In this document: piece after piece, positions 15,695 through 23,844 of the stretch
How the letters are laid out: each line of letters opens with the position of its first letter
How positions within the stretch are numbered: the stretch's first letter is position 1
Assembly: GCA_016788865.1 (NCBI GenBank)
Contig: JAEUSB010000017.1
Coordinates: 1 to 64,000, forward strand
Length of the DNA: 64,000 nt
Direction of reading: 5' to 3'
From: Leptospirales bacterium
GTDB lineage: Bacteria; Spirochaetota; Leptospiria; Leptospirales; Leptonemataceae
Notes under the pieces: model-generated
Databases searched by the model: none
What the model was told of the DNA's origin: nothing
What the model saw: only the letters and a program-made list of their open reading frames with translations
Translations under genes and position numbers: made by a program

Positions 15695-17660
15695 GATTTC
15701 AGAGACATACCAGCAAATAGCAATCCCACTGGTTTCGTTCACAATTCTTGTGGGCGTTTTTCTGACCATTCGATTCCGCCTGGTTCAATTTCTAAAATTT
15801 CCCCTCGCGATTAAGGTCGCTTCAGGAATGCTGGACCAGCCTCCGGGCCCGCAAACGCTTACTCAGTTTCAAGCTCTTGCACTTTCACTCTCAGCAAGTG
15901 CCGCTGTTGGTGCCGTCATCTATATGAGCATGTTTGGTCGTGGTGTGCTCCTCTGGTTCTTTGCGTTTTCCTGGATTCTCGCCGCCATTCAGTACGGAGC
16001 AACCGTCTCTCTCCATGCGCGATCTCGCGCCAGTAAGCTCTCAAGATCGATAATCCTCCTGGCGGTCCTGGCCCTTTGTGTTCAGGGGTTTTCACAGGGA
16101 GTTTCTTTTGCTGGTATCCAGACCGGTCTGACTGGTGGTCGTATGCCCATCTGGGTGGTACTTGTCAGCGCACTCGCTGGCCTCATTGGCCTATCCGGCT
16201 TGCGAACTGCCGGTACACTGGCCTCGATCCTTGCCGGGTTCGCTGCTTTGCTTCTGCTTCTGGCTTGGTTCTGGCACGGAAGTGAAGAGGGGATCTTCTC
16301 CCGGATATGGACCGGGTTCACAAATCCTGGTGATCCGGCGGCAATTGCCGCAGGGCTCCTGTTTGCACTAACGTTAAGCGAAATAGCAAAGACTCCGTTC
16401 CTGTTCTCAGCAGTTCGAACCGAGCCCGCTAAAGCCGGACTTACAGCGTTGCTTTCGGCAATCCTGGCACCGATAGTTGCGTTTCTTAGCGCCGCCATAG
16501 CGCATCGAATTGGTGGTTCAACGGACACGGCAACAGATCTATACCGGACTGCGTTATTTTTTCTGACGGCACTCTGGGTACTTTCATGGGTTATCTCGCT
16601 TCAAATAGCATTGCCTGCTTCGGGAAGAATTGTTACTATCGTCTACGTACTTCTTTTGCCTGTTTCGATACTATTTCCTGCAACGCCGGCAATCCTAACG
16701 ATGGGTCTCTGGTCCGGCTTGCTACTGATTGTTCTTCTACCTGTTCTCGCGGTCACTGGTTCCGGGATAGCTGCGCGCGAACTCGATGATCTGTCTGTCT
16801 CGCACCAATGGGAGATAAGCAAGGATATATACCTCATATTTTTGACGATTCTACCGCAGAATCTTCTTTCGAGAATGTTTGGTTGGATCGCTTCCACACC
16901 CCTGCCGCGAGCAGTACGCGAGCCGGTGCTCATGGCGTACTCTCGAGCCTTTGGCGTGACTGTTGAGGAGGCAGCCAAAGAAATCAAAGAGTATGGCTCA
17001 CTGAATTTGTTCTTTATTCGCAATCTGAAGCCGGGAGCGCGGCCAATAGAGGGAAATGAAAAGACAATTGTTTCGCCAGTGGACGGAACCGTTCTGCGCT
17101 TTGGCGATATCACTGACGGGAAGCTGATTCAAGCAAAAGCAATTCACTATTCACTTGAGGATTTGCTCGATGCGCCGGAGTACCTGGAACGTTTCCAGGG
17201 CGGGCGTTTCCTGGTAATTTATCTTTCTCCTCGCGACTACCACCGCATACATTTTCCTGTAGCCGGTGAGGTGCCAGGATTTACGTATTTGCCGGGTGAT
17301 TTATTCACCGTGAATCCAATTGCTGTCAATCGGCTGCATGCGCTTTTTCCCAAAAACGAACGGTTGACGACTTATATTCACAACCCAAATGGTTGGTTGG
17401 CACTTATCAAAGTTGGCGCGACTAACGTCGGTAGAATCTACCTTGAGTACGATCGCTTTGTGACTAATCGCTGGATCAGAACGCGCAAAGATCAGAAGTA
17501 TGCCACACCACTTCAAGCTAAACGTGGTGATGAGCTTGGACGATTTGAAATGGGATCCACCGTGGTTCTCCTATTTGAGAAAGATACAATGAAATTCCTT
17601 CCGCTTGTGGCTGAAGAAAACAAAGTAAAATTTGGGCAGGCAATTGGTTTATGGAAATAG
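15693..17660 (+). CDS. Phosphatidylserine decarboxylase fused to an N-terminal AGCS-like (alanine/glycine:cation symporter) membrane domain
   Basis: 655 residues. Residues about 420-655 are a complete pyruvoyl-dependent phosphatidylserine decarboxylase, which makes phosphatidylethanolamine: SPVDGTV with Asp464, DYHRIHFP with His517/His520, and MGST, where cleavage before Ser622 would create a 34-residue alpha subunit. The spacing 464-520-622 is close to the E. coli Asp90-His147-Ser254 triad. Residues 1-390 hold ten or more membrane helices; TIRFRLVQFLKFPLAI, the following FQAL segment and GVLLWFF-x-FSW-x-LAA recall the AGCS symporter N-terminus, but the GxGN-type sodium/substrate motif is eroded (AAVGAVIYMSM). 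I infer a degenerate transporter used as anchor or for lipid handling. Overlaps the TerC-like gene by 10 bases. Confidence 0.85.
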   Translation: MISETYQQIAIPLVSFTILVGVFLTIRFRLVQFLKFPLAIKVASGMLDQPPGPQTLTQFQALALSLSASAAVGAVIYMSMFGRGVLLWFFAFSWILAAIQYGATVSLHARSRASKLSRSIILLAVLALCVQGFSQGVSFAGIQTGLTGGRMPIWVVLVSALAGLIGLSGLRTAGTLASILAGFAALLLLLAWFWHGSEEGIFSRIWTGFTNPGDPAAIAAGLLFALTLSEIAKTPFLFSAVRTEPAKAGLTALLSAILAPIVAFLSAAIAHRIGGSTDTATDLYRTALFFLTALWVLSWVISLQIALPASGRIVTIVYVLLLPVSILFPATPAILTMGLWSGLLLIVLLPVLAVTGSGIAARELDDLSVSHQWEISKDIYLIFLTILPQNLLSRMFGWIASTPLPRAVREPVLMAYSRAFGVTVEEAAKEIKEYGSLNLFFIRNLKPGARPIEGNEKTIVSPVDGTVLRFGDITDGKLIQAKAIHYSLEDLLDAPEYLERFQGGRFLVIYLSPRDYHRIHFPVAGEVPGFTYLPGDLFTVNPIAVNRLHALFPKNERLTTYIHNPNGWLALIKVGATNVGRIYLEYDRFVTNRWIRTRKDQKYATPLQAKRGDELGRFEMGSTVVLLFEKDTMKFLPLVAEENKVKFGQAIGLWK

Positions 17661-18583
17661 GTGCACTGATACTCACCGTAGCTGGACTTTGTCTCTTCGA
17701 GACAGTCTCGAGTATAGACAATGCGATCATTAATGCAGAAGTGCTCGGGACTATGCAGCCTAAGTACAGGCGATGGTTTCTGATCTATGGAATCATTCTC
17801 GCGGTCTTTGTGGTTCGCGGCGTACTTCCGTGGCTCATTGTCTGGGCGGTGAATCCATCGCTTGGGGCCTGGGGTGCCCTGACCGCCTCATTCTCAAATG
17901 ATCCGCGTGTGCACGAAGCAATTCAGGCGTCTGCACCTCTGCTTCTCGTGGGTGGTGGAACGTTCCTGGTCTTGCTTTTTCTCCACTGGCTGTTCATTGA
18001 ACCAAAGAACTACGGATTGTTTGGTGAGCCGTTTTTCGAAAAACATGGCGTCTGGTTCTATGCGTTTGCATCCATTGCCCTGCTGATCATCGTTTGGTTT
18101 TGCTTGAAGCGCGATCCTATGATGGCGCTCGGCGCGGTGATTGGCTCCACAGCCTTCTTCATAACCCACGGATTCAAGGAGAATGCCGAGGAAGCAGAGC
18201 GGGATTTGCTTACATCCAACAAATCCGATATTTCCAAGATTCTGTATCTCGAAGTTCTTGATGCAACATTCTCTATCGATGGAGTGCTTGGGGCGTTTGC
18301 GTTTACGCTCTCTGTGCCATTGATCTTGCTCGGAAACGGTCTGGGTGCCATTGTGGTTCGCCAATTAACTGTGGGCAATATTGATAGAATCAAAAAATAT
18401 AAGTATCTGAAAAACGGTGCGATGTATTCAATATTTGTCCTGGGAATGGTCATGGTGCTCGATTCATTCGATGTGCATATTCCACATTGGGTCTCGCCGG
18501 TGGTCACTTTCGTAATAGTAGGGTTCTTCTTCATCAAGTCGAGAATTGCAATCAGTCAAGAAGAGGCCGGAAGCGGCTCCTAG
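17651..18583 (+). CDS. TerC/DUF475-family integral membrane protein
   Basis: 310 residues starting at ATG 17651 inside the end of the decarboxylase gene (10-base overlap, so probably coupled). It has about eight helices and the two half-repeats typical of TerC-like proteins: LFETVSSIDNAIINAEVL (15-32) and LEVLDATFSIDGVLGAFAFT near 199-218, with conserved acidic residues inside membrane segments. The family has been linked to metal-ion efflux (manganese, tellurite resistance). Partnership with a PS decarboxylase is suggestive of a membrane-related job but is only context. Its stop overlaps the convergent methyltransferase stop by two bases. Confidence 0.85.
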   Translation: MEIGALILTVAGLCLFETVSSIDNAIINAEVLGTMQPKYRRWFLIYGIILAVFVVRGVLPWLIVWAVNPSLGAWGALTASFSNDPRVHEAIQASAPLLLVGGGTFLVLLFLHWLFIEPKNYGLFGEPFFEKHGVWFYAFASIALLIIVWFCLKRDPMMALGAVIGSTAFFITHGFKENAEEAERDLLTSNKSDISKILYLEVLDATFSIDGVLGAFAFTLSVPLILLGNGLGAIVVRQLTVGNIDRIKKYKYLKNGAMYSIFVLGMVMVLDSFDVHIPHWVSPVVTFVIVGFFFIKSRIAISQEEAGSGS

Positions 18584-19566
18584 ACTCGGTGCTTTTCGAG
18601 ACGCGCCCGATACACCTTCAGGTTTCTGAAGTCATTGTCAATGGTGCGGCGTGTGATGTCTTTGCACTCCGCGCCTACTATGGCGGTTGTTTCCATTTTG
18701 AATGTTCTGAGATTTGTTGAGAAGTAGATTACTCCGCCTGGTCTGGTAACTCGCAGAACTTTGCGCAGCAGCTCAACGTGGTCCCTTTGGACGTCAAAGG
18801 TCCCTTCCATTCGCTTGCTATTGGAAAAGCTCGGGGGGTCAACCACCGTCAGATCAAATATTCCGGCCGGCATATCATCAAGTAGATCAATCACGTCCCC
18901 CTGGACCACCTGGTGTCCCTTATCGTTCTTCCATTGTTGTGGTCGAGCTTCGCGTTCGGCCAACAGTTTGGATGGAAAACCATTCAACAACAGATTCTCA
19001 TGGCACCAGGCAGTGTAAGTCCTTGAAAGATCTACAGAAATGGTCGTGGCTCCTGCGGAGGCAGCATAGACAGAAAACGACCCCGTGTAAGAAAAAAGAT
19101 TCAGAAAGAATTTTCCCTCAGCCTCTTCCCTCACCATACGGCGTGTAATGCGATGATCCAGGAAGAGGCCCGTATCCAGGTAGCTTGACATATTCAGCTT
19201 GAACTTGAGACCATTTTCATTGGCTACTATTGTTCGATCAGATACGTCTTGCTTTGTATACTGGCTGCTACCTTTCTGTCTTTCTCGTTCACGCAAGAAG
19301 ATATTCTCATCTGATATCTCTGTGACTCGCGCCAGGATTTCCATGCAAGCCTCTAGCCAGACCTTTTGGTCCGCTCCCTCGAGGCTACGCGAGGTTTTGT
19401 ATTCGGAAACGCTGAGGCAATCTTCAAAGCGTTCAATCACAAATGGAAACTGTGGTATGTCTCGATCGTAAATCCGATAGCACGATATGCCTTGTCTGCG
19501 CGCCCATTTTGAAATGTGTCGGTTCATCTTGATGAGCCGATTCTCAAACATTTCGAAGGGAGCCAC
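18580..19566 (-). CDS. RlmK-like 23S rRNA methyltransferase (class I SAM-dependent)
   Basis: 328 residues from GTG 19566, chosen because AGGA lies 6 bases upstream; an ATG five codons later also fits family length. It corresponds to the C-terminal half of E. coli RlmL (the RlmK domain, m7G2069 of 23S rRNA) as a free-standing protein: FENRL...ISKWARRQG at the N-terminus, FLNLFSYTGSFSVYAASAG (SAM site) and VVDPPSFSNSKRMEGTFDVQ (catalytic-site motif). The N-terminal THUMP/RlmL half is absent, as in several bacteria with split enzymes. Starts 8 bases after the antiporter gene, so likely co-transcribed. Confidence 0.88.
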   Translation of the reverse strand: MAPFEMFENRLIKMNRHISKWARRQGISCYRIYDRDIPQFPFVIERFEDCLSVSEYKTSRSLEGADQKVWLEACMEILARVTEISDENIFLRERERQKGSSQYTKQDVSDRTIVANENGLKFKLNMSSYLDTGLFLDHRITRRMVREEAEGKFFLNLFSYTGSFSVYAASAGATTISVDLSRTYTAWCHENLLLNGFPSKLLAEREARPQQWKNDKGHQVVQGDVIDLLDDMPAGIFDLTVVDPPSFSNSKRMEGTFDVQRDHVELLRKVLRVTRPGGVIYFSTNLRTFKMETTAIVGAECKDITRRTIDNDFRNLKVYRARLEKHRV

Positions 19567-19574
19567 GATTTGTC

Positions 19575-20900
19575 CTAAAAAAATATGAAGACAACAAGGG
19601 CGTATAACGGGCCCAGAACAATGGCTCCGTACAGCATGTACGTGAAAAAGCCAGGCATTTTGACGCCGCGCTCTTCTGCGATTGCCCGCACCATGAAGTT
19701 TGGCCCGTTGCCAATGTAGGAATTGGCTCCCATAAAGACGGCGCCGCAAGATATGGCCGCAAGTAAGGCGGAGCTCACGTGTCCACCGTCGCGGAAGACG
19801 AAGCCAAGGTCATTGATTGGATTCAGGGCCTTGGCCAGTGACAGGGAGGTGAGGTATGTGGGGGCATTGTCAAGCACGGAGGAGAGAACTCCGGTTGCCA
19901 GGAAGAAATGCCAGGCCTCTCTGATGGCCAATCCGGACCCGCGAAGTTCCAGGACGTGTAACGCCGGAATCATGGTGCTGAAGATTGCCGCAAAAAGAAG
20001 GATTACTTCCACGATCGGTTTCCAGCTGAAGCCGTTCCGTAGCCTTATCGGGTGTTTTACCGGCATGAGAAGAAGAGAAATCCCGGTCAGGAGTAACATG
20101 GCCGCTTCCTGCGGGCCAAAGTGCGGCCAGCCCGGGACGCTTGTCAGAAAGTGTCCTTGAAAATAAATCGCCAGGACAATTCCAATTAGTAGCAGGATGT
20201 TAAATGTACCGCTGATTTGAAACGGCTCTGCTTCGTCGTGTTTGTGGAGAATTCCCTCTCCGTCCTTGCGGTAGATATACGAATCGACAAAATAGAAAAT
20301 CAAAATGGTGAGTCCGCTTACCAATAGCCAGTGTTTCCAGAGATTTTGCAGGGTCCAGAGGAACGGAACTCCTTGAAGATATCCAAGAAATAGTGGCGGG
20401 TCACCGAGCGGTGTTAAGAGGCCACCAATGTTGCTGACGATAAAAATGAAAAAGACGACCACGTGGGCGTTGCGTTTGCGACCGGCGTTTGCTCGGAGCA
20501 ATGGTCGAATCAGCAGCATGGACGCTCCCGTGGTTCCTATTAAGCTTGCGATTAAATTTCCAATGATCAAGATGCTGGTGTTAACGATGGGCTTACCCCG
20601 AAAATGCCCGTGGATGAAAATCCCTCCTGATATGACATAAAGAGAAGCGAGTAACGTTATGAAAGAAAGGTACTCAAGAACCTTCTCGACAGTTTTGTGA
20701 AATAAGGCTTCGCCGAGGAAGAATGTAAGAGCAACCAGCATGGGGGCGGTGAAAACGCCCAGCGCGATCCACCAGAGGTTTTTTTCCCAGAAATGTGGAC
20801 CAACCAGCGGTGCAATGGCTATGCAAAGGAGGAAGATTGCGAAGGGAAGTACCCATAATATGGAAATTCCCTCGCCGTTCATGAAAATAAGAGTTGTCAT
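19575..20900 (-). CDS. Sodium:proton antiporter of the ion-transporter superfamily (NhaD/ArsB-like)
   Basis: 441 residues, ATG 20900, about eleven helices. Two features fit NhaD/CitM-type carriers: NIGGLLTPLGDPPLFLGYLQ with its paired re-entrant glycine/proline loop, and the second-half mirror SSVLDNAPTYLTSL with an intramembrane Asp-Asn. Probable role is Na+/H+ exchange at the inner membrane. It is divergent from the membrane pyrophosphatase gene, which makes a proton (or sodium) gradient, so a shared physiological control is plausible. Confidence 0.87.
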   Translation of the reverse strand: MTTLIFMNGEGISILWVLPFAIFLLCIAIAPLVGPHFWEKNLWWIALGVFTAPMLVALTFFLGEALFHKTVEKVLEYLSFITLLASLYVISGGIFIHGHFRGKPIVNTSILIIGNLIASLIGTTGASMLLIRPLLRANAGRKRNAHVVVFFIFIVSNIGGLLTPLGDPPLFLGYLQGVPFLWTLQNLWKHWLLVSGLTILIFYFVDSYIYRKDGEGILHKHDEAEPFQISGTFNILLLIGIVLAIYFQGHFLTSVPGWPHFGPQEAAMLLLTGISLLLMPVKHPIRLRNGFSWKPIVEVILLFAAIFSTMIPALHVLELRGSGLAIREAWHFFLATGVLSSVLDNAPTYLTSLSLAKALNPINDLGFVFRDGGHVSSALLAAISCGAVFMGANSYIGNGPNFMVRAIAEERGVKMPGFFTYMLYGAIVLGPLYALVVFIFF

Positions 20901-20931
20901 TTTACAAGCATCGCTCAGTCAATCTTAAAAT
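20901..20931 (+). promoter_or_regulatory. Possible promoter for pyrophosphatase gene
   Basis: TTTACA (20901-20906) and TAAAAT (20926-20931) are each one base from the sigma-70 consensus but are 19 bases apart, which is long. Placement just downstream of the divergent antiporter start and upstream of the two leader inverted repeats fits a transcription start near 20938. Confidence 0.35.
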
Positions 20932-20965
20932 GCACTTAGTGCATCCGTGGGACCTTAATGGTCCC
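20930..20965 (+). promoter_or_regulatory. Two adjacent perfect inverted repeats in the pyrophosphatase leader
   Basis: First repeat: ATGCAC-TTA-GTGCAT at 20930-20944. Second: GGGACC-TTAAT-GGTCCC at 20949-20965. Both are exact and lie 4 bases apart, 24-60 bases before the chosen start. They could be operators in the shared promoter region or stacked leader hairpins. No T-run follows, so an ordinary terminator is unlikely. Confidence 0.5.
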
Positions 20966-20989
20966 GTTTAAACTTCAATGAGGTACCCA

Positions 20990-23452
20990 ATGAAGAAAGT
21001 CTCTGGCTCAAAAGGAGCAGGCTCTTCTTTCCACGAGTGGAAAGTCTCTTCCGCACTGCGGAAGTATATGCCCCTGATCCTTATCGTAGCGTTCTTTGCT
21101 CCCCTCTCCATTTTCGCAAGCGAGGCTGAGCTTAAAATCCCGGATCTCTCATCCGTAAACTTCGCAATCGGAAACGGTAGAACCCTGCTGTTTATCGGTA
21201 TGGGCGTTTGCGTATTGGGCATGCTGTTCGGGTTGGTTCAATTTACTCAGATTAAGAATCTTCCAGTTCACATCGCAATGCGCGAGATATCAGAACTGAT
21301 CTATGAAACTTGTAAGACATACCTGTTCCAGCAAGGTAAACTCCTTCTGGTCCTGGAATTGTTCATCGGTATCATCATGGTCATTTACTTTGGTGTGCTG
21401 CAGCATTATCCGGCCAGTACAGTTGCAATCATTCTGATCTGCAGCTTGATCGGTATTGCCGGTTCCTATGGCGTAGCCTGGTTTGGAATTCGCATTAACA
21501 CGTTTGCAAACTCTCGCACAGCGTTTGCTGCTCTGCGTGGAAAGCCATTTCCAAACTACCAGATTCCTCTGAAAGCAGGGATGAGCATTGGTCTCCTCCT
21601 CATTTCAATCGAACTCTTCCTGATGCTCGCAATCCTCTTGTTCGTTCCTTCTGAATTCGCGGGAGCTTGCTTCATTGGTTTTGCAATCGGTGAATCACTC
21701 GGTGCATCTGCACTGCGTATCGCCGGTGGTATCTTTACCAAGATTGCTGATATTGGATCCGACCTCATGAAGATCGTGTTCAAGATCAAAGAAGATGACG
21801 CTAGAAACCCTGGGGTAATCGCGGATTGCACCGGTGACAACGCTGGTGACTCGGTTGGTCCAACCGCTGACGGCTTTGAAACATATGGTGTAACGGGTGT
21901 TGCACTTATCTCTTTCATCCTGCTGGCTGTTAAAGAGCCTTCAATTCAAGTAGCTCTTCTTGTTTGGATTTTCGTAATGCGCATTGTTATGATTCTCGCA
22001 AGTTCTGGTTCTTACGGAATCAACGCGATCATCTCAAATGCTCTCTACTCCAAGAAAGACTCAATGAATTATGAGCATCCGCTGACCGTTCTGGTATGGC
22101 TGACATCTTTTGTTTCTGTAATCTTGACTTATGTTGTTTCATATGTCTTGATTCCAAATCTTGGCGGCGATTCATCGCTCTGGTGGAAACTTTCAACGAT
22201 CATTACCTGCGGAACTCTTGCAGGGGCCATCATTCCTGAGCTCGTAAAAGTATTCACTTCTACCGAATCCGGGCATGTGCGCGAAGTTGTATCTGCTTCA
22301 AAAGAAGGTGGAGCATCGCTGAACATTCTCTCCGGTCTGACTGCTGGTAACTTCAGCGCATACTGGATGGGCCTGACAATCGCGGCCCTCATGGCTGCCG
22401 CTTACGGAATCGCATCACTTGGACTGGCTGAACCACTTGGAATGCTTGCTCCAACTGTATTCGCATTCGGTCTGGTCGCGTTTGGATTCCTTGGAATGGG
22501 TCCGGTTACGATTGCTGTGGATTCATATGGTCCGGTAACGGACAACGCGCAGTCTGTATTTGAACTTTCATTGATCGAAACCCGCAAGGGCGCGCGCGAA
22601 GAAATCAAGAAAGACTTTGGATTCGATCCTCATTTTATCAAAGGGAAGGAATTCCTGGAACAAAATGATGGTGCAGGAAACACATTCAAAGCTACTGCAA
22701 AGCCAGTTCTGATTGGAACTGCTGTTGTGGGCGCAACTACAATGATTTTCTCAATCATCGTGATTCTGACTCACGGTCTGACTGTTAATCTTGAAAAACT
22801 CTCCCTCCTCCACGCTCCATTCCTCCTTGGTTTGATTGCTGGTGGTGCTGTGATTTACTGGTTCTCTGGTGCTTCAACGCAAGCAGTAACAACCGGTGCA
22901 TATCGCGCTGTGGAGTTCATCAAGAAGAACATCAAACTCGAGGGTGTTGAAAAAGCATCAGTTGAAGATTCAAAGAAAGTTGTAGAGATCTGTACAATCT
23001 ACGCTCAGAAAGGTATGTTCAATATCTTCCTGGTTGTCTTCTTCAGCACGCTTGCTTTCGCATTCATCGAAGAGTATTTCTTTATTGGATATCTGATTTC
23101 CATTGCAGTGTTTGGTCTGTATCAGGCAATCTTCATGGCTAACGCCGGTGGAGCCTGGGACAATGCCAAGAAGCTCGTTGAAACAGAACTGAAAGCCAAA
23201 GGAACTCCGCTTCACGATGCATCCGTAGTTGGGGACACAGTTGGTGACCCGTTCAAGGATACTTCTTCAGTTGCAATGAACCCGATCATTAAGTTCACCA
23301 CCCTGTTTGGTCTTCTGGCGGTGGAACTTGCAATTGAGATTCCAGCCGCAATGTCTAACGTTCGTCTGGGCCTCGCATGCGTGTTCTTCCTGATCTCAAC
23401 TGTATTCGTGTGGAGATCCTTCTACGCGATGCGAATCAAGGTCGAAGAGTAA
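20990..23452 (+). CDS. hppA: Membrane-bound proton-translocating pyrophosphatase, divergent subtype
   Basis: Couples PPi hydrolysis to ion pumping. 820 residues from ATG 20990, preferred over ATG 20978 because GAGGT lies 6 bases upstream. About 16 helices. The active-site blocks are present but altered: DIGSDLM, EDDARNPGVIADCTGDNAGD and GDSVGPTADGFETYGVTG, against the usual DVGADLVGKVE and GDNVGDxAGMxADxFE; the segment holding the usual GKVE lysine is one residue shorter. The C-terminal block is orthodox (NAGGAWDNAKK, GDTVGDPFKD). Lys567 in GNTFKA sits where potassium-independent enzymes have Lys and potassium-dependent ones Ala. It may belong to the divergent mPPase clade described from Chlorobium and others. 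Terminator at 23562. Confidence 0.93.
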   Translation: MKKVSGSKGAGSSFHEWKVSSALRKYMPLILIVAFFAPLSIFASEAELKIPDLSSVNFAIGNGRTLLFIGMGVCVLGMLFGLVQFTQIKNLPVHIAMREISELIYETCKTYLFQQGKLLLVLELFIGIIMVIYFGVLQHYPASTVAIILICSLIGIAGSYGVAWFGIRINTFANSRTAFAALRGKPFPNYQIPLKAGMSIGLLLISIELFLMLAILLFVPSEFAGACFIGFAIGESLGASALRIAGGIFTKIADIGSDLMKIVFKIKEDDARNPGVIADCTGDNAGDSVGPTADGFETYGVTGVALISFILLAVKEPSIQVALLVWIFVMRIVMILASSGSYGINAIISNALYSKKDSMNYEHPLTVLVWLTSFVSVILTYVVSYVLIPNLGGDSSLWWKLSTIITCGTLAGAIIPELVKVFTSTESGHVREVVSASKEGGASLNILSGLTAGNFSAYWMGLTIAALMAAAYGIASLGLAEPLGMLAPTVFAFGLVAFGFLGMGPVTIAVDSYGPVTDNAQSVFELSLIETRKGAREEIKKDFGFDPHFIKGKEFLEQNDGAGNTFKATAKPVLIGTAVVGATTMIFSIIVILTHGLTVNLEKLSLLHAPFLLGLIAGGAVIYWFSGASTQAVTTGAYRAVEFIKKNIKLEGVEKASVEDSKKVVEICTIYAQKGMFNIFLVVFFSTLAFAFIEEYFFIGYLISIAVFGLYQAIFMANAGGAWDNAKKLVETELKAKGTPLHDASVVGDTVGDPFKDTSSVAMNPIIKFTTLFGLLAVELAIEIPAAMSNVRLGLACVFFLISTVFVWRSFYAMRIKVEE

Positions 23453-23480
23453 GGAGCTGAGGCATCACTCCGCCGGGCAA

Positions 23481-23498
23481 GGGTCCTTCCATGGACCC
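23481..23498 (+). other. Stem-loop downstream of pyrophosphatase gene
   Basis: GGGTCC-TTCCAT-GGACCC, a perfect 6-bp stem, flanked by CCGGG and CCCGG that could extend it with bulges. It lies between the stop codon and the real terminator and may protect the 3' end of the transcript. Confidence 0.4.
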
Positions 23499-23561
23499 GG
23501 CACCCGGACACTGCCCTCCTGGCAGCTCGGCGTGAGGCCTCCGGTCCCGATTAGAAACGAA

Positions 23562-23590
23562 AGGCATCCTTCGGGGTGCCTTTTTTTTTT
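23562..23590 (+). terminator. Rho-independent terminator after pyrophosphatase gene
   Basis: AGGCATCC-TTCG-GGGTGCCT stem-loop (8 bp, one G-T pair, UUCG-type tetraloop) followed by a ten-base T-run. Textbook structure, 110 bp after the stop. Confidence 0.95.
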
Positions 23591-23844
23591 GACCGCCCAA
23601 AGCGATCAAACGGACGGCCGGATTTCGGAATGGTCGCAGGGCGCGGTTTCCAAATGCTGGATTGTTGCCACTTTAGCTAATTTGGACTGGTTTTAGGCCC
23701 ATTAACCCGATACCAGGCCCTGGAAGGCCTGTGCGACGACGGATTTTGAAGAAAAACTAGAAAAACTAGAAAAAATTACAAAAAAAGCTCTCTAGAGACA
23801 AAAGACTACTGGACCAAACAGTGTTCGCTGGCCATAGCGGATAC
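23591..23844. other. Intergenic stretch before DUF1554 gene
   Basis: Contains no credible coding frame. Near 23750-23790 there is an A-rich run with a repeated GAAAAACTA unit. No convincing promoter hexamers were found, though TTGGAC at about 23683 is a weak candidate. Together with the terminator region before it, the gene-free gap is about 390 bp. Confidence 0.4.

Noticed and set aside
16082-17113. Two long minus-strand frames inside the decarboxylase fusion gene
   Set aside because: They are antisense shadows of a well-supported coding region.
17894-18364. Minus-strand frame opposite the TerC-like gene
   Set aside because: Shadow of a membrane-protein gene; no homology visible.
23750-23790. 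Repeated GAAAAACTA units as a CRISPR or tandem array
   Set aside because: Only two or three short A-rich copies without spacers.
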